From the NCBI GenBank assembly GCA_000719105.1, contig JODX01000019.1:62001-126000 (forward strand): a DNA stretch of 64,000 bases, in the 5' to 3' direction. This stretch comes from Streptomyces sclerotialus (GTDB lineage: Bacteria; Actinomycetota; Actinomycetes; Streptomycetales; Streptomycetaceae). The position numbers and the translations under genes are program-made. Below are positions 1-7,622 of this stretch, in pieces (position 1 is the stretch's first letter; each line of letters starts with the position of its first letter). Under the pieces are notes generated by a model. That model was not told the origin of the DNA, did not search any database, and saw only the letters and a program-made list of their open reading frames with translations.

Positions 1-575
1 ACGCTGACGGGTCGGTCACCCGGGACGACGACCGTCGCGGAGCTCCGTACCGGCTCAGCATGCTCGGCGAGTCGCTGGCTCCCGTGCACCGCTTCGTGCC
101 GGGCTGGTCCCACGCCTACCTGTCGCTCGGCCGGATGGCCGAAGCCGAACGCGTCGAGGACGCTCTGCGCCGACTGCGTCTTCGGCACACGACCGCCGTG
201 ATCAGGTCCTCGACGCGGGCGGCCCGATGCGGTTCTTCCACATCGCCGAGGAGGCCGGTCTGGACACCAGCTTCACTTGGCATCGGCTCCTCCGGATTCA
301 GGCCGACGGCCTGGTCGACTGCACGGGTCCGCGCCACGGCGCCCCCTACGTGCTGACCGACACCTGTGGCGCTGGAGGCCGTCTACGCGAGCGTCGAGGA
401 CTGGCGCGAGCCCGTCGCCGCGCGGCGGACCCCGTCGGCTCCACTCCCCGTCGCGGCGGCCACGCGCACCCATGCCGGCATCCCTCTGGGGGCGGACGGC
501 GCCCGGACCGCAGCAGCCCTGCGGCGGAGCGTCGCCGCGCCGAACGCCCTGTTCAGCCATGTGCCGCAGCCGTAA
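1..575 (+). pseudogene. Frameshifted winged-helix regulator remnant, 5' end outside the window
   Basis: Two winged-helix-like segments follow each other but lie in different frames. The first ends around base 180 with a GAPYRLS wing and a long helix. The second starts near 205 and has an AEEAGLDTSFTWHRLLRIQADGLVD recognition region split by frame, a GAPYVLTD wing at 340-360 and a LEAVYASVEDWRE helix in yet another frame that stops at 575. The similar wing words suggest an ancestral tandem HxlR-like domain protein. At least two frame changes (near 200 and 365) make it non-functional as one protein. The family assignment is by eye, and a sequencing error is not excluded. Bases 576-751 hold nothing I recognise. 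Confidence 0.4.
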
Positions 576-751
576 CTGCGGGTGTCGGCGGCCGGGACCG
601 CCCAGTCGGCTCCGGGCCGGGGCCGGAGACCCGGGTGGTGCTGAGAGCCAGAGCCGTCTCACCGCTGCCACAGCGTCCGCCTGTGCTCCAGCCGCTAGTC
701 CTGCTGCGCATGCGGGCGCACTCCTTTCCTACGCCGCCCGGAGCTTCGCCC

Positions 752-1687
752 ATGCACACCTCTGATGACCCGTACCTCTTCGAGGAGGTGCTGGTCAGCC
801 CCATGTACCTGGCCGGTTCCAACGGGGCTGGCGATGCCGGCTTCGCCCCGGTCGCTCACTGGCCGCACCACTACCTCGACGAGGGCCCCTGCCAGCTCGT
901 CGTCACCTCGCCCGACGAACGGATTCGGATCGGCTGGTTCGGCGACGACTTCGAACTGTGGAGGATCACCGCAGCCGCAGAGGCTGTCTCCGCACCCCGC
1001 TGGACGGCCACCTTCAACCACGTCACCCCGGCCGAGATCGTCGCCGGCCTCACCACCGCGCTGGCCCATGACTACGCCGGAGCCGACGCCTACGACGGCA
1101 ACGGACGCTTCCTGGCCAACCCGTCGTATCGCTGGGCCGACGCCGTGCAGCCGCTGACCAACGCCGGCTGGCGTCGCAAGGCCGCTGAGCGAGGCACCGT
1201 CGAGATCGTCGCCCCCGACGGACAGGCTGGCGTCCTGATCGACAACCGTCTCTCCGGATGGGACGACGAGACCGTCACGCTATGGGCCGGTCCACCGGGC
1301 TGGGGCACTCGGGCGGAGGCAGTGTTCACGGCCCGCACCCCGACCCATCTGATCGCCGCTACGGCAGCCGTCATGGTGAGCTCGGCCCCGGTGATCCGTG
1401 AACGGCACCAGATCGACCAACGGATGGAGCACCTGGTCACGCTCACCCCGGTCGCCCAGGTCGCCGATCCCCAGGTCCCTTGTACTCCAACCCCGCTCGA
1501 CGTGCGCCGCACCGCTGTCGTCCAGGCTGTCCACCGCGCCGCGCGTGCCCCGCGCACCGCAGCCGACCTCCGGGTGATGGCCGCCCAGAGCCGCACCGCG
1601 GGCGCGGTGCAGAACCGGTCGAGCAACTTCGCTCCCGCCGCAGTCACGCCGCCGATCAGTGCGTCGGCTCCACGACACAGCCGGTAA
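752..1687 (+). CDS. DUF317 domain-containing protein
   Basis: A 311-residue protein with the DUF317 signature typical of Streptomyces mobile regions: an N-terminal LVSPMYLAG stretch, then the HWPHHYLDEGPCQLVVTSPD and RIGWFGDDFELWRI blocks (about residues 33-75), then a second, weaker repeat of the same fold (about 125-205). The ATG at 752 is chosen because homology begins right after it and the frame upstream is compositionally unlike coding DNA. The function of the family is unknown. A second, single-domain DUF317 gene lies at 2730-3077, which fits an accessory plasmid-like region. The C-terminal 80 residues are low-complexity, rich in Arg, Thr and Ala. Confidence 0.85.
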   Translation: MHTSDDPYLFEEVLVSPMYLAGSNGAGDAGFAPVAHWPHHYLDEGPCQLVVTSPDERIRIGWFGDDFELWRITAAAEAVSAPRWTATFNHVTPAEIVAGLTTALAHDYAGADAYDGNGRFLANPSYRWADAVQPLTNAGWRRKAAERGTVEIVAPDGQAGVLIDNRLSGWDDETVTLWAGPPGWGTRAEAVFTARTPTHLIAATAAVMVSSAPVIRERHQIDQRMEHLVTLTPVAQVADPQVPCTPTPLDVRRTAVVQAVHRAARAPRTAADLRVMAAQSRTAGAVQNRSSNFAPAAVTPPISASAPRHSR

Positions 1688-1751
1688 TTGCCGGACCGGC
1701 CTTCCGCCGCTTTCAGCCCAAGCCATACCCCTGAACCAAGGGAGTTACGTC

Positions 1752-2240
1752 ATGCCCACCGCCACCGCGCTCGACCAGGCCACAGCCATGATCGAGAAAA
1801 CCTGGGGCCAGCCCATCGAGATTCTGGAAACCATCGCGGTGCAACGCCCAAGCGAGGATCCACTCCTGCGCTCGGCCATGCATGTCCGCTCGGCTCTGGC
1901 CATCACCGACAACGCAGTGGCCGTGCACCAAAATCGTCTGCACGCCCTTACCCGGCCCGGGTACGTGCCGGCCTTCTACGAACTGAACCAAATCACCAGC
2001 TCGGCGGCCGATCTTCGTGTTGCCCATGCGGAGAGCCAGACGTACCTGCAGTCGATCAGGCGCGTGGTCGAAGCCCGCGAAGCCGCCGCGACCGCAGACC
2101 GGACCCCGGCGGTTCGCCTGGCCCAGGCCGCTGTCGCCCGCTCCGGGCACGCGCCGCATACCACGGGCCAGGTACCCGACCCGTCAACTCCTTCGGCCGT
2201 GGCCGGGCTGTCAGCGCCTGCCCTGGGGCCGCGTCGCTGA
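1752..2240 (+). CDS. Hypothetical protein of the mobile region
   Basis: A 162-residue soluble protein starting at an ATG with an AAGGGAG ribosome-binding site 8 bases upstream. Residues 1-115 look helical and coiled-coil prone, with many Ala, Gln and Glu and regular hydrophobics; the tail is Pro/Ala-rich. No catalytic motif, membrane segment or named domain is visible. It follows the DUF317 gene by 64 bases on the same strand and is probably co-transcribed with it. I do not recognise the family. Confidence 0.6.
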   Translation: MPTATALDQATAMIEKTWGQPIEILETIAVQRPSEDPLLRSAMHVRSALAITDNAVAVHQNRLHALTRPGYVPAFYELNQITSSAADLRVAHAESQTYLQSIRRVVEAREAAATADRTPAVRLAQAAVARSGHAPHTTGQVPDPSTPSAVAGLSAPALGPRR

Positions 2241-2244
2241 GCGG

Positions 2245-2511
2245 TCAGGCGAGGTCCTCGCCGTGGTGGGCATCCTCGATACGGGTGCCCACCGCGCGGG
2301 CCAGCTCCTCCACCGTCAGCTCGACCCGTCGTCCTTCCGCCGCCCGGTGCTCCACGACCGTCTCCTCGTCCAGCCACCTGCTCGGCCGTGCGCCAACGCC
2401 CCACTGGCCGTCGGCGACCATTGCGATGTCGCCCACTGTCCACGGCCGCCCGGCAGCGCGGATCTTGCGCTCCAGCCCGGCTGCGTCCCAGTGTCTGCTC
2501 GCCTCGGGCAT
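2245..2511 (-). CDS. Small hypothetical protein, convergent with its left neighbour
   Basis: An 88-residue protein on the minus strand. The internal ATG at 2511 is preferred over the upstream in-frame start because a strong AAGGGGGG ribosome-binding site precedes it and the upstream extension is Arg/Gly-rich, as in non-coding frames. The middle reads WTVGDIAMVADGQWGVG followed by an acidic region, suggesting a compact folded domain. It converges on the preceding gene with a 4-base gap. Function is unknown. Confidence 0.5.
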   Translation of the reverse strand: MPEASRHWDAAGLERKIRAAGRPWTVGDIAMVADGQWGVGARPSRWLDEETVVEHRAAEGRRVELTVEELARAVGTRIEDAHHGEDLA

Positions 2512-2729
2512 CCCTGCCCCCCTTAGCCGCCGCGCGGCCCGTCGCCGCAACCCAGGTACGACAACCGCGTTCACCGATCCATTCCCGGGCCGCCAGACCC
2601 CTGCTGGCGGCCTCCAGTTCGCCCACGGCAGACGCCTTCTCACGCGAAACGACTACGTACTCCGACATACCGCATGTCAACGTACGGGGGTCCGGAAAAA
2701 CCGCAGGTCAACGAAGGGATCGTCCAACC

Positions 2730-3077
2730 ATGAACGCCTCCGCCACCCTCCTGCCCGCCGTCGTCCGCCCCGCCATGAGAGACCGCCACTGGCTCTCCAC
2801 GGACCACTGCGCGAGTCCGGTGCTCGACCTCCTCGACGCCCAGGGCTGGTCGATCGTCGACACCCCGGAGGCCAACGTCCACGCGACCAGCCCGGACGGC
2901 CACGTCTACGTCGGCTGGCTCCCCGAGGACTCCACCGCCTGGAAGCGCGGCATCGTCTGGCAGGTCCGGGTACAGCCCACCGAAGGCGAGGCGTGGGTTC
3001 AGGAGTTCGGTCACCACACCCCCACCGAGGCTGTCGCCGGATTCCTCGCCGCCCTCGTCGCCCACTCCGCGCGCTGA
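2730..3077 (+). CDS. Single-domain DUF317 protein
   Basis: A 115-residue protein consisting of one DUF317-like unit. The features are SPVLDLLDAQGWSIVDTP, then ATSPDGHVYVGWLPEDS (about residues 51-67), then a VWQVRVQP strand and a TPTEAVAGFLAALVAH C-terminal helix, matching the second half of the two-domain protein at 752-1687. An AAGGGA site lies 15 bases before the ATG, rather far. The role is unknown; the family is typical of actinomycete accessory DNA. Confidence 0.75.
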   Translation: MNASATLLPAVVRPAMRDRHWLSTDHCASPVLDLLDAQGWSIVDTPEANVHATSPDGHVYVGWLPEDSTAWKRGIVWQVRVQPTEGEAWVQEFGHHTPTEAVAGFLAALVAHSAR

Positions 3078-3112
3078 CTGCTGAACCACACACCCACGAG
3101 GCGCCGCCCGCC

Positions 3113-3217
3113 ATGTCCCCACTCGCCAACCACCACGCCGACGGCACCCTCTGCCCGGCCGATCACGCCGGGGGGCCGGAGGTCCTCCGCGGCCTGCTCC
3201 GCCTCGACGTCTCCTGA
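3113..3217 (+). CDS. Possible 34-residue peptide
   Basis: A short open frame between a DUF317 gene and the next small gene, starting with ATG and ending in TGA. It encodes a peptide with His, Cys and Asp (NHHADGTLCPADHAGG) followed by a short helix VLRGLLRLDV. The His/Cys spacing could bind metal, but this is speculation. It is kept because it fills the gap between two same-strand genes; there is no strong ribosome-binding site. Confidence 0.3.
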   Translation: MSPLANHHADGTLCPADHAGGPEVLRGLLRLDVS

Positions 3218-3269
3218 CACGTCACCACCAGCCCAAACCTGCCTTCCCATACCGCTCTCGGAGGTTCCC

Positions 3270-3482
3270 TTGCCCCACTACTTGACCGTCGGCCATCTGC
3301 TCCGCCAGCTCCAGGAGCTTGACCCCAGCCTGCCGATCCGCCTCGCCATCAACCCCGACTTCCCCTTCGCCCACTATGTGGGGATCGACGTCGTCGTCCG
3401 GGACGGCACGGCGTTCATCGCCGACGACGGCCAGGAGGACTATCTCCCGGTGGCGGCGCGCGACGCCCTCGCCTGGGTCTGA
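3270..3482 (+). CDS. Small conserved hypothetical protein (TTG start)
   Basis: A 70-residue protein starting at a TTG codon, supported by a GGAGG site 5 bases upstream and by coding-like composition from the first codon. The sequence TVGHLLRQLQELDPSLPIRL resembles small proteins found repeatedly in Streptomyces plasmid and phage regions. It is acidic and soluble, with no Cys and a single domain. The function is not known. It lies in the same-strand run of accessory genes. Confidence 0.65.
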   Translation: MPHYLTVGHLLRQLQELDPSLPIRLAINPDFPFAHYVGIDVVVRDGTAFIADDGQEDYLPVAARDALAWV

Positions 3483-3499
3483 CCAGTTACATCAGCGCC

Positions 3500-3900
3500 A
3501 CGGAGGCCTCTATCTCGTCGCGATCCCACCCTTCGTCCGTCCTTCCGCTGCACGGCCTCGCCGTGCGCCCCATGCCGGACGGCGTGCGCGGCGCGCTGGT
3601 CCGGCGCGTCTCCGCCCAACCCGACGGCCCGCTCGATGTCACGTGGCTCACCGCCGGAACGCCCAGACTTCCCTCGGCCGCATCCGCCTCCACTGGAAAC
3701 CCGCCCCACTTGCGGGCTGGGACGTCACCGCCCACCTGGGCCTGGCCACCACCGAGGTGCACCTCGCCTCCTGGCCTGCCGCCCCGGACGACTGGCCGCG
3801 CCTGGTTCGCCCGACCGTCCACGAGGTAATCGGCCTGTGCGCTGCCCTCGCGTTCGCGACCGACGCCCTCGGCCTCTCGAATCACCTCGCCGAGGGTTGA
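3500..3900 (+). pseudogene. Frameshifted conserved hypothetical gene
   Basis: Two halves of one apparent protein lie in different frames. The first half contains LPLHGLAVRPMPDGVRGALV and ends at DVTWLTAGTPR near 3668. The second half, in the preceding frame, reads SLGRIRLHWKPAPLAGWDV and ends with an Ala/Leu-rich helix at the stop at 3900. The join near 3665-3675 is consistent with a small deletion. A GTG at 3563 and sense codons back to 3482 precede the first half, but no clear start is visible. The protein is unrecognised; the frame break suggests decay of the mobile region. Confidence 0.5.
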
Positions 3901-3992
3901 CCGAGGACCGCAGAAGGCCGCCCCGCGCCGATCAGGCAGGGGCGGCCTCGCCGTGCGTTGCGTACGCTCACCCCGACGTCGAGAAGGACACG

Positions 3993-4118
3993 ATGGCCAA
4001 CGACCAGCAGCTCTGGGGTTATAGGGAGGTCGCCGCCCACCTTGGCATCAGCGTCGGCGCCGCCCGCAGCCGAAAGAGACGGGGCAGCCTGCCCGCGCTC
4101 GACGACGCCGTGCTCTGA
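3993..4118 (+). CDS. Truncated helix-turn-helix protein
   Basis: A 41-residue peptide, ATG start, reading LWGYREVAAHLGISVGAARS and then a basic RKRRGSLP stretch. This is a MerR/excisionase-like helix-turn-helix N-terminus. Family members continue with a conserved RxW segment, but here a TGA ends the frame after DDAVL, so it is probably truncated. It may be a short DNA-binding peptide or a remnant. The same frame continues into the degenerate gene at 4119-4294. Confidence 0.45.
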   Translation: MANDQQLWGYREVAAHLGISVGAARSRKRRGSLPALDDAVL

Positions 4119-4294
4119 ACGATCGTCGCCAACGCCATCTCTTCAGTCCGCAACGGGAACGGCGAAGCCTCGGCGGAGGAGGCGATCCTGCATGCGGCGG
4201 TCCACGGCTGGTACGAGGGCCATATCCAGGGTGAGGACAAGTGCCCGGACGCGACTCCCGGAGCGGGCTGCCGAAGAACAGCAAGCGCGGCTGA
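4119..4294 (+). pseudogene. Degenerate small hypothetical gene
   Basis: In the same frame as the upstream HTH peptide, after its stop, codons read NAISSVRNGNGEASAEEAIL and then HAAVHGWYEGHIQGEDKCP, which looks like genuine protein. A one-base frame change near 4250 then switches to RDSRSGLPKNSKRG and a stop at 4292-4294. A CxxC-like zinc site would be expected at the break, but its second Cys is lost. There is no start codon of its own. This is probably a decayed gene of unknown function. Confidence 0.45.
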
Positions 4295-4304
4295 CCACCC
4301 TGAA

Positions 4305-4345
4305 CGCCGAGGAGCGCCACCGATTGTCTGTGGCGCTTCTCGGCG
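4305..4345. terminator. Bidirectional intrinsic-type terminator hairpin
   Basis: Two 16-base arms (4305-4320 and 4330-4345) pair with a single G-T wobble around a 9-base loop, followed on the plus strand by GTTTGG. It lies between the plus-strand gene remnant ending at 4294 and the minus-strand gene ending at 4363, the expected place for a shared terminator. Confidence 0.7.
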
Positions 4346-4362
4346 TTTGGTCCCTTGCTCGC

Positions 4363-4767
4363 CTACTGCAGGTAGATGCCTGCGAAGGCGCCGTCGAAGC
4401 CGAGCGCGACGAGGCACTGCTCGACGCTGGGGTAGTTCGTGACGTCCGGGCTGTCAATCAGCGCGTCGAAGTCGGCGCGGCTGATCTCGGGTTCGAGCCA
4501 CTGGTTGCTGCACCGGCAGCGGATCCAGACGTTACGGCCGTGGTTGATGAGTAGCCAGTCGCGTCGAGCCCGACAGTTCGAGCACATCGCGGGAATACCG
4601 CCGAGGGCCAGCTCGTGTGGGTGGCTGAGGCAGCGGGTCGCGCTGGGACCGGTGGCCGGCTGCGTCTCGTACTCGAGTTGCAGCAGGGGATCGGTGCCGG
4701 CGGGGAGGACGCGCAGCACGGGTGCCGGCTTTGCGGTGCGGTCGGTGGTTCTGAGCACGAGCGTCAT
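4363..4767 (-). CDS. Cys-rich putative zinc-binding hypothetical protein
   Basis: A 134-residue protein. A central MCSNCRARRDW and a following RCRCSNQW provide paired cysteines (about residues 61-64 and 83-85) that could form a zinc ribbon. The N-terminal 45 residues form an acidic/hydrophobic lead with a CLSHPHE motif. The ATG is backed by a GGGAG site. It is the first minus-strand gene after the terminator and lies downstream of the relaxase gene with a 106-base gap. Function unknown; a nucleic-acid-binding accessory of the element is possible. Confidence 0.6.
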   Translation of the reverse strand: MTLVLRTTDRTAKPAPVLRVLPAGTDPLLQLEYETQPATGPSATRCLSHPHELALGGIPAMCSNCRARRDWLLINHGRNVWIRCRCSNQWLEPEISRADFDALIDSPDVTNYPSVEQCLVALGFDGAFAGIYLQ

Positions 4768-4873
4768 CTCCCGGTCATGGGCTTTCTGTTTCCATCCGTA
4801 ACAGCCGGCGGAACCGGCTGTCCAAGCATTTCGTGCGGCCCGGCCGGTCGGCGGCCGGACGCCTGGGTTCTGA

Positions 4874-6634
4874 TCAGCGGCGCGGTGGGCGGCTGCGCGG
4901 CTCCGAGGCAGCAGGGCGGACCGCTGCCGCGGGTGCGTTTCGTTCGCTGGTGCGGCTGGCAGCAGTACGGTTCGCGCGGGTGCCGGTCTGCGGGCGACAA
5001 GTAACTTCGCCCGGGTGTGCGGGGAGTTCGGCGATCCGGCGAAGGCGCCAGACCAGGACCTCGTTCACGTCTGCGGCGGTGTCGAGTTCGCGCATGTCGA
5101 TGGCCTGCCGCAGGAGCGCTTCGGGGTCATGGCCCGCCTGCTCGACCTGAGCAAGGGTGGCGACCAGGACATCGGTCTTCGTCGACGGGCTGTCTGCTTG
5201 AAGTGGCTGCTCCGGCAGAACTGCGCGGATGGTGGCCTCGTACATCCGGCGTTCGGCCTCGGGGAGGGCACGGCTTTGGTCGTGCAGCACTCGCATGGGC
5301 GTGGCGGCGGCCTGACGGTAGGCGGTGCGCAGGTGCTCGGCGGCCTGTCGGGAGGCGTGGGCCTGCTGGGCATGCCCGCGGGCGGAGTGCCAGCGGGCGG
5401 CGGCGAGGGTGACCAGGAGCAGGGTGGAGACGAGCATGGCGGTGGTGCCGCCGTCCTCGCCCCGGCCGAGAGCGCCGCCGGCCCGGACGATTCCTCGGGC
5501 GACCGAGCGGAGCGCCCGGGTGTCGGCACGTTCGGCTCGGACGTGGCTGCGGGTGGCCCGCTCGAAGGCTCGGGCGGCTGCGCACAGCTCGGCGCGGGTG
5601 GCGGCCGGGGAGGTCTGGGCGACCGCGTCCAGGAGTTCTCCGACGCCGACGAGCTGGGCGGCGGCCTCGTCGTCGCCGCCGTCTAGGAGGAGGGCGGCAC
5701 GCTCGGCGACGCCGGTGGCGCTCCGTCGCTCTCGGGCGGGCGGGGACCAGTCCGCCCTGCCGCCGGCGGCCGACGGCGTTGCGCGCTCGGCGGTACCGTC
5801 GGCCAGCCGGAGGCGGATCTTCGGGAGGGACAGGTCGGGGGCCAGCTTGGAGCCGGGGTACCAGACCGGTTCACCGTTGCGGTTGCGGTCGCCGGGCAGG
5901 GCCACGTTGTAGCCGAGCGGGTCACCGGACGGGGCGTGGCGCACCTTCACGCGCAGGCCCGCCTCGCGGAGCCGGGTGAAGAACTCCTTCTCGTCGTCCG
6001 CTCCCGCGACGGCCTGGCGGACGGCTTCGCGGAGCGTCTCGCGGGAGGTCTCAGGGCGGCCGGTCCGTTCGGCCTTGAACTTTTCTGCGCTGGTGGGGTT
6101 CTTCGCTGCGGTGCCGTCGCCGGCATTGAGGCGGCGTAGGCCCATCTCCTCCTCGATGCGTCGGCAGATGGCCTGGGCCTTGTTGAAGTCGTAGTTGAGG
6201 CGGGGATTACGTAGGTCGCCGCGGACCAGGGTGGCGACGATGTGGATGTGGTCTTCTGCGTGGCGGACGGCGATCCACCGGCAGCCGTCGGGATCACCGT
6301 CCGGGGCGATGCCGGTGGTGTGAAGGATGCGCTGGGCAACGGTGTTCCACTCCTCGTCGGAGAGCCGCCGGTCGCTGGGGGCGGTCCGCACCGAGCAGTG
6401 CCACACGTGCTTGGCGGGCGCGCGGTCGCCGGCCTGCTTGACCCGGAGGTCGAGGGCGGCGGTGAGGCGGGCGAGGGTGACTTGCGGGTCGATGTCGCGG
6501 CCGGGGTCGGGGGCGAAGCCGTCCCAGGAGCCGACGAGATGCGCGTCGGTGTGCTCTTCGCGCTTCCCGGGGCCATAGAGGTAGACGAGAAGTCCGTGGG
6601 TGCGGGAGCCACGTCCGATGTCGGGAACCATCAC
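4874..6634 (-). CDS. Relaxase / mobilization nuclease
   Basis: A 586-residue protein expected to nick oriT and carry the transferred strand covalently during mobilization. The HUH metal site is visible as RHAEDHIHIVATLV (His125, His129 and His131), and candidate nucleophile tyrosines lie in LLVYLYGPGK (Tyr18, Tyr20). Residues 1-170 fit the relaxase/MobA fold; the rest is Ala/Arg/Glu-rich and helical. The GTG at 6634 overlaps the mobC stop as GTGA (an ATG follows as codon 2), so translation is coupled to MobC. No coupling protein or type IV secretion gene was found nearby, which suggests mobilizable rather than self-transmissible DNA, or transfer genes beyond the window. Confidence 0.85.
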   Translation of the reverse strand: MMVPDIGRGSRTHGLLVYLYGPGKREEHTDAHLVGSWDGFAPDPGRDIDPQVTLARLTAALDLRVKQAGDRAPAKHVWHCSVRTAPSDRRLSDEEWNTVAQRILHTTGIAPDGDPDGCRWIAVRHAEDHIHIVATLVRGDLRNPRLNYDFNKAQAICRRIEEEMGLRRLNAGDGTAAKNPTSAEKFKAERTGRPETSRETLREAVRQAVAGADDEKEFFTRLREAGLRVKVRHAPSGDPLGYNVALPGDRNRNGEPVWYPGSKLAPDLSLPKIRLRLADGTAERATPSAAGGRADWSPPARERRSATGVAERAALLLDGGDDEAAAQLVGVGELLDAVAQTSPAATRAELCAAARAFERATRSHVRAERADTRALRSVARGIVRAGGALGRGEDGGTTAMLVSTLLLVTLAAARWHSARGHAQQAHASRQAAEHLRTAYRQAAATPMRVLHDQSRALPEAERRMYEATIRAVLPEQPLQADSPSTKTDVLVATLAQVEQAGHDPEALLRQAIDMRELDTAADVNEVLVWRLRRIAELPAHPGEVTCRPQTGTRANRTAASRTSERNAPAAAVRPAASEPRSRPPRR

Positions 6635-7296
6635 AGCCGCCTGGTCACCAGATCGTTCGCCGCGTCATCGAGGCGGCCGAGGAGCCCGGTCAGCATGCTC
6701 AGTGCGTGGTCGAGTTCGCCGGGGCGGGGCTGTCCGCCGGCGTTGTGGACGTAGGCGATCTGGTTGATGTTGTTGCCGATCCGGGCCAGGGCGGTACGCA
6801 GGGCGGCGAGTTCGTCGATGGCCATGTCGAGTCGTTCGTTGGTGTGCAGGGTGGTCGAACCGCGGGCGGCGGCAAGGCCGGCGGCGGCGAGAAAGCGAGC
6901 AACGGTGATGCCGCGCTGCGCGGCCGCGGCGACGATCTCGGCTTTCTCGGCGTCGGAGAGGCGGGTGGTCGTCTTGCGGGTGCGCTCGCTCGGGTTGCGG
7001 CTGCGGCGTCGTGGTTTGCGGTCGGGGAAGGCGGGCGTGCTCGGGCCAGGCTGTTCGCGGGGGTCGTCGCGGTCGGCTTCTCCCCCGGTGACCGGCGCCC
7101 CCTGGTGCCGGTTGCCAGGCTGGTTCCCGAGCGCCCTCGCTCGGGAACCAGCCTGGCTTCCCCCGCCCTCCTGGGCGGGGGCAAGTGCGTACGACAGGCC
7201 GTAGGACCGTCGTACGCGATAGCTTGCTCCGCCCGGAGCCGCGTTGGGGTCACGCTTCGGTCCGGAGGTGGTGGCCGCAGGGTCGTTGGCGGTCAC
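6631..7296 (-). CDS. mobC: MobC-like relaxosome accessory protein
   Basis: A 221-residue protein. The C-terminal half (about 100-221) carries a TTTRLSDAEKAEIVAAAAQRG helix region (given here split around residue 110), then LAALRTALARIGNNINQIAY, the classic MobC motif for a relaxosome DNA-binding protein. The first 90 residues are low-complexity and overlap the inverted repeats I interpret as oriT. The GTG at 7296 is chosen because it overlaps the upstream stop (GTGA); a longer frame exists upstream but lacks coding character. It is sandwiched between a 74-residue gene and the relaxase with coupled starts at both joints. MobC proteins help the relaxase open oriT. Confidence 0.8.
   Translation of the reverse strand: MTANDPAATTSGPKRDPNAAPGGASYRVRRSYGLSYALAPAQEGGGSQAGSRARALGNQPGNRHQGAPVTGGEADRDDPREQPGPSTPAFPDRKPRRRSRNPSERTRKTTTRLSDAEKAEIVAAAAQRGITVARFLAAAGLAAARGSTTLHTNERLDMAIDELAALRTALARIGNNINQIAYVHNAGGQPRPGELDHALSMLTGLLGRLDDAANDLVTRRL
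7114..7217. other. Putative oriT: three inverted repeats with an AAGTGCG core
   Basis: A perfect 20-base inverted repeat (7114-7133 and 7138-7157, 4-base loop) is followed by a perfect 9-base repeat (7160-7168 and 7173-7181, 4-base loop), then CAAGTGCGT (7182-7190), then a third 9-base repeat (7187-7195 and 7209-7217). A hairpin immediately followed by AAGTGCG resembles, from memory, the nick region of RSF1010/R1162-type origins of transfer. It lies inside the 5' part of mobC. Predicted only from structure. Confidence 0.55.
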
Positions 7297-7517
7297 CGGC
7301 CCGTCTCCGCGTCCTGCTGGCGGATGCCGCGGACGATGTCCTCGATCCAGTCCATGGCCAGGACCGGGTGGTGCAGGGTCCAGGGGCGGCTGTGTCGGCA
7401 TCGTTGCACGGCCCAGGTGTTGTAGGGACCGCGTTCGGCGCGGTAGAGGTGGCCGCGCTGATGCAGGACGGTCAGCCAGGTGTCCACCTCGGCGGGTGTG
7501 GCAGGGTTCGTGCGCAT
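7293..7517 (-). CDS. Small hypothetical protein upstream of mobC
   Basis: A 74-residue protein with a winged-helix-like appearance: EVDTWLTVLHQRGHLYRAER, then NTWAVQRCRHSR and WTLHHPVLAMDWIEDIVRGI. Its TGA overlaps the mobC GTG, so the two are translationally coupled and probably act in the same process. Such small proteins recur beside relaxosome genes in Streptomyces elements, but I know of no assigned function. Confidence 0.6.
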   Translation of the reverse strand: MRTNPATPAEVDTWLTVLHQRGHLYRAERGPYNTWAVQRCRHSRPWTLHHPVLAMDWIEDIVRGIRQQDAETGR

Positions 7518-7622
7518 GGAGGTGCTATCTCCGGTTCACGGGAGGAGGTCGTAGGGCGGGGTGTCCGGGGCGGGTGCCCGGCCGAGGTGTACGGCTGGTC
7601 ACCCGCCTCATGGGGTATGCGG

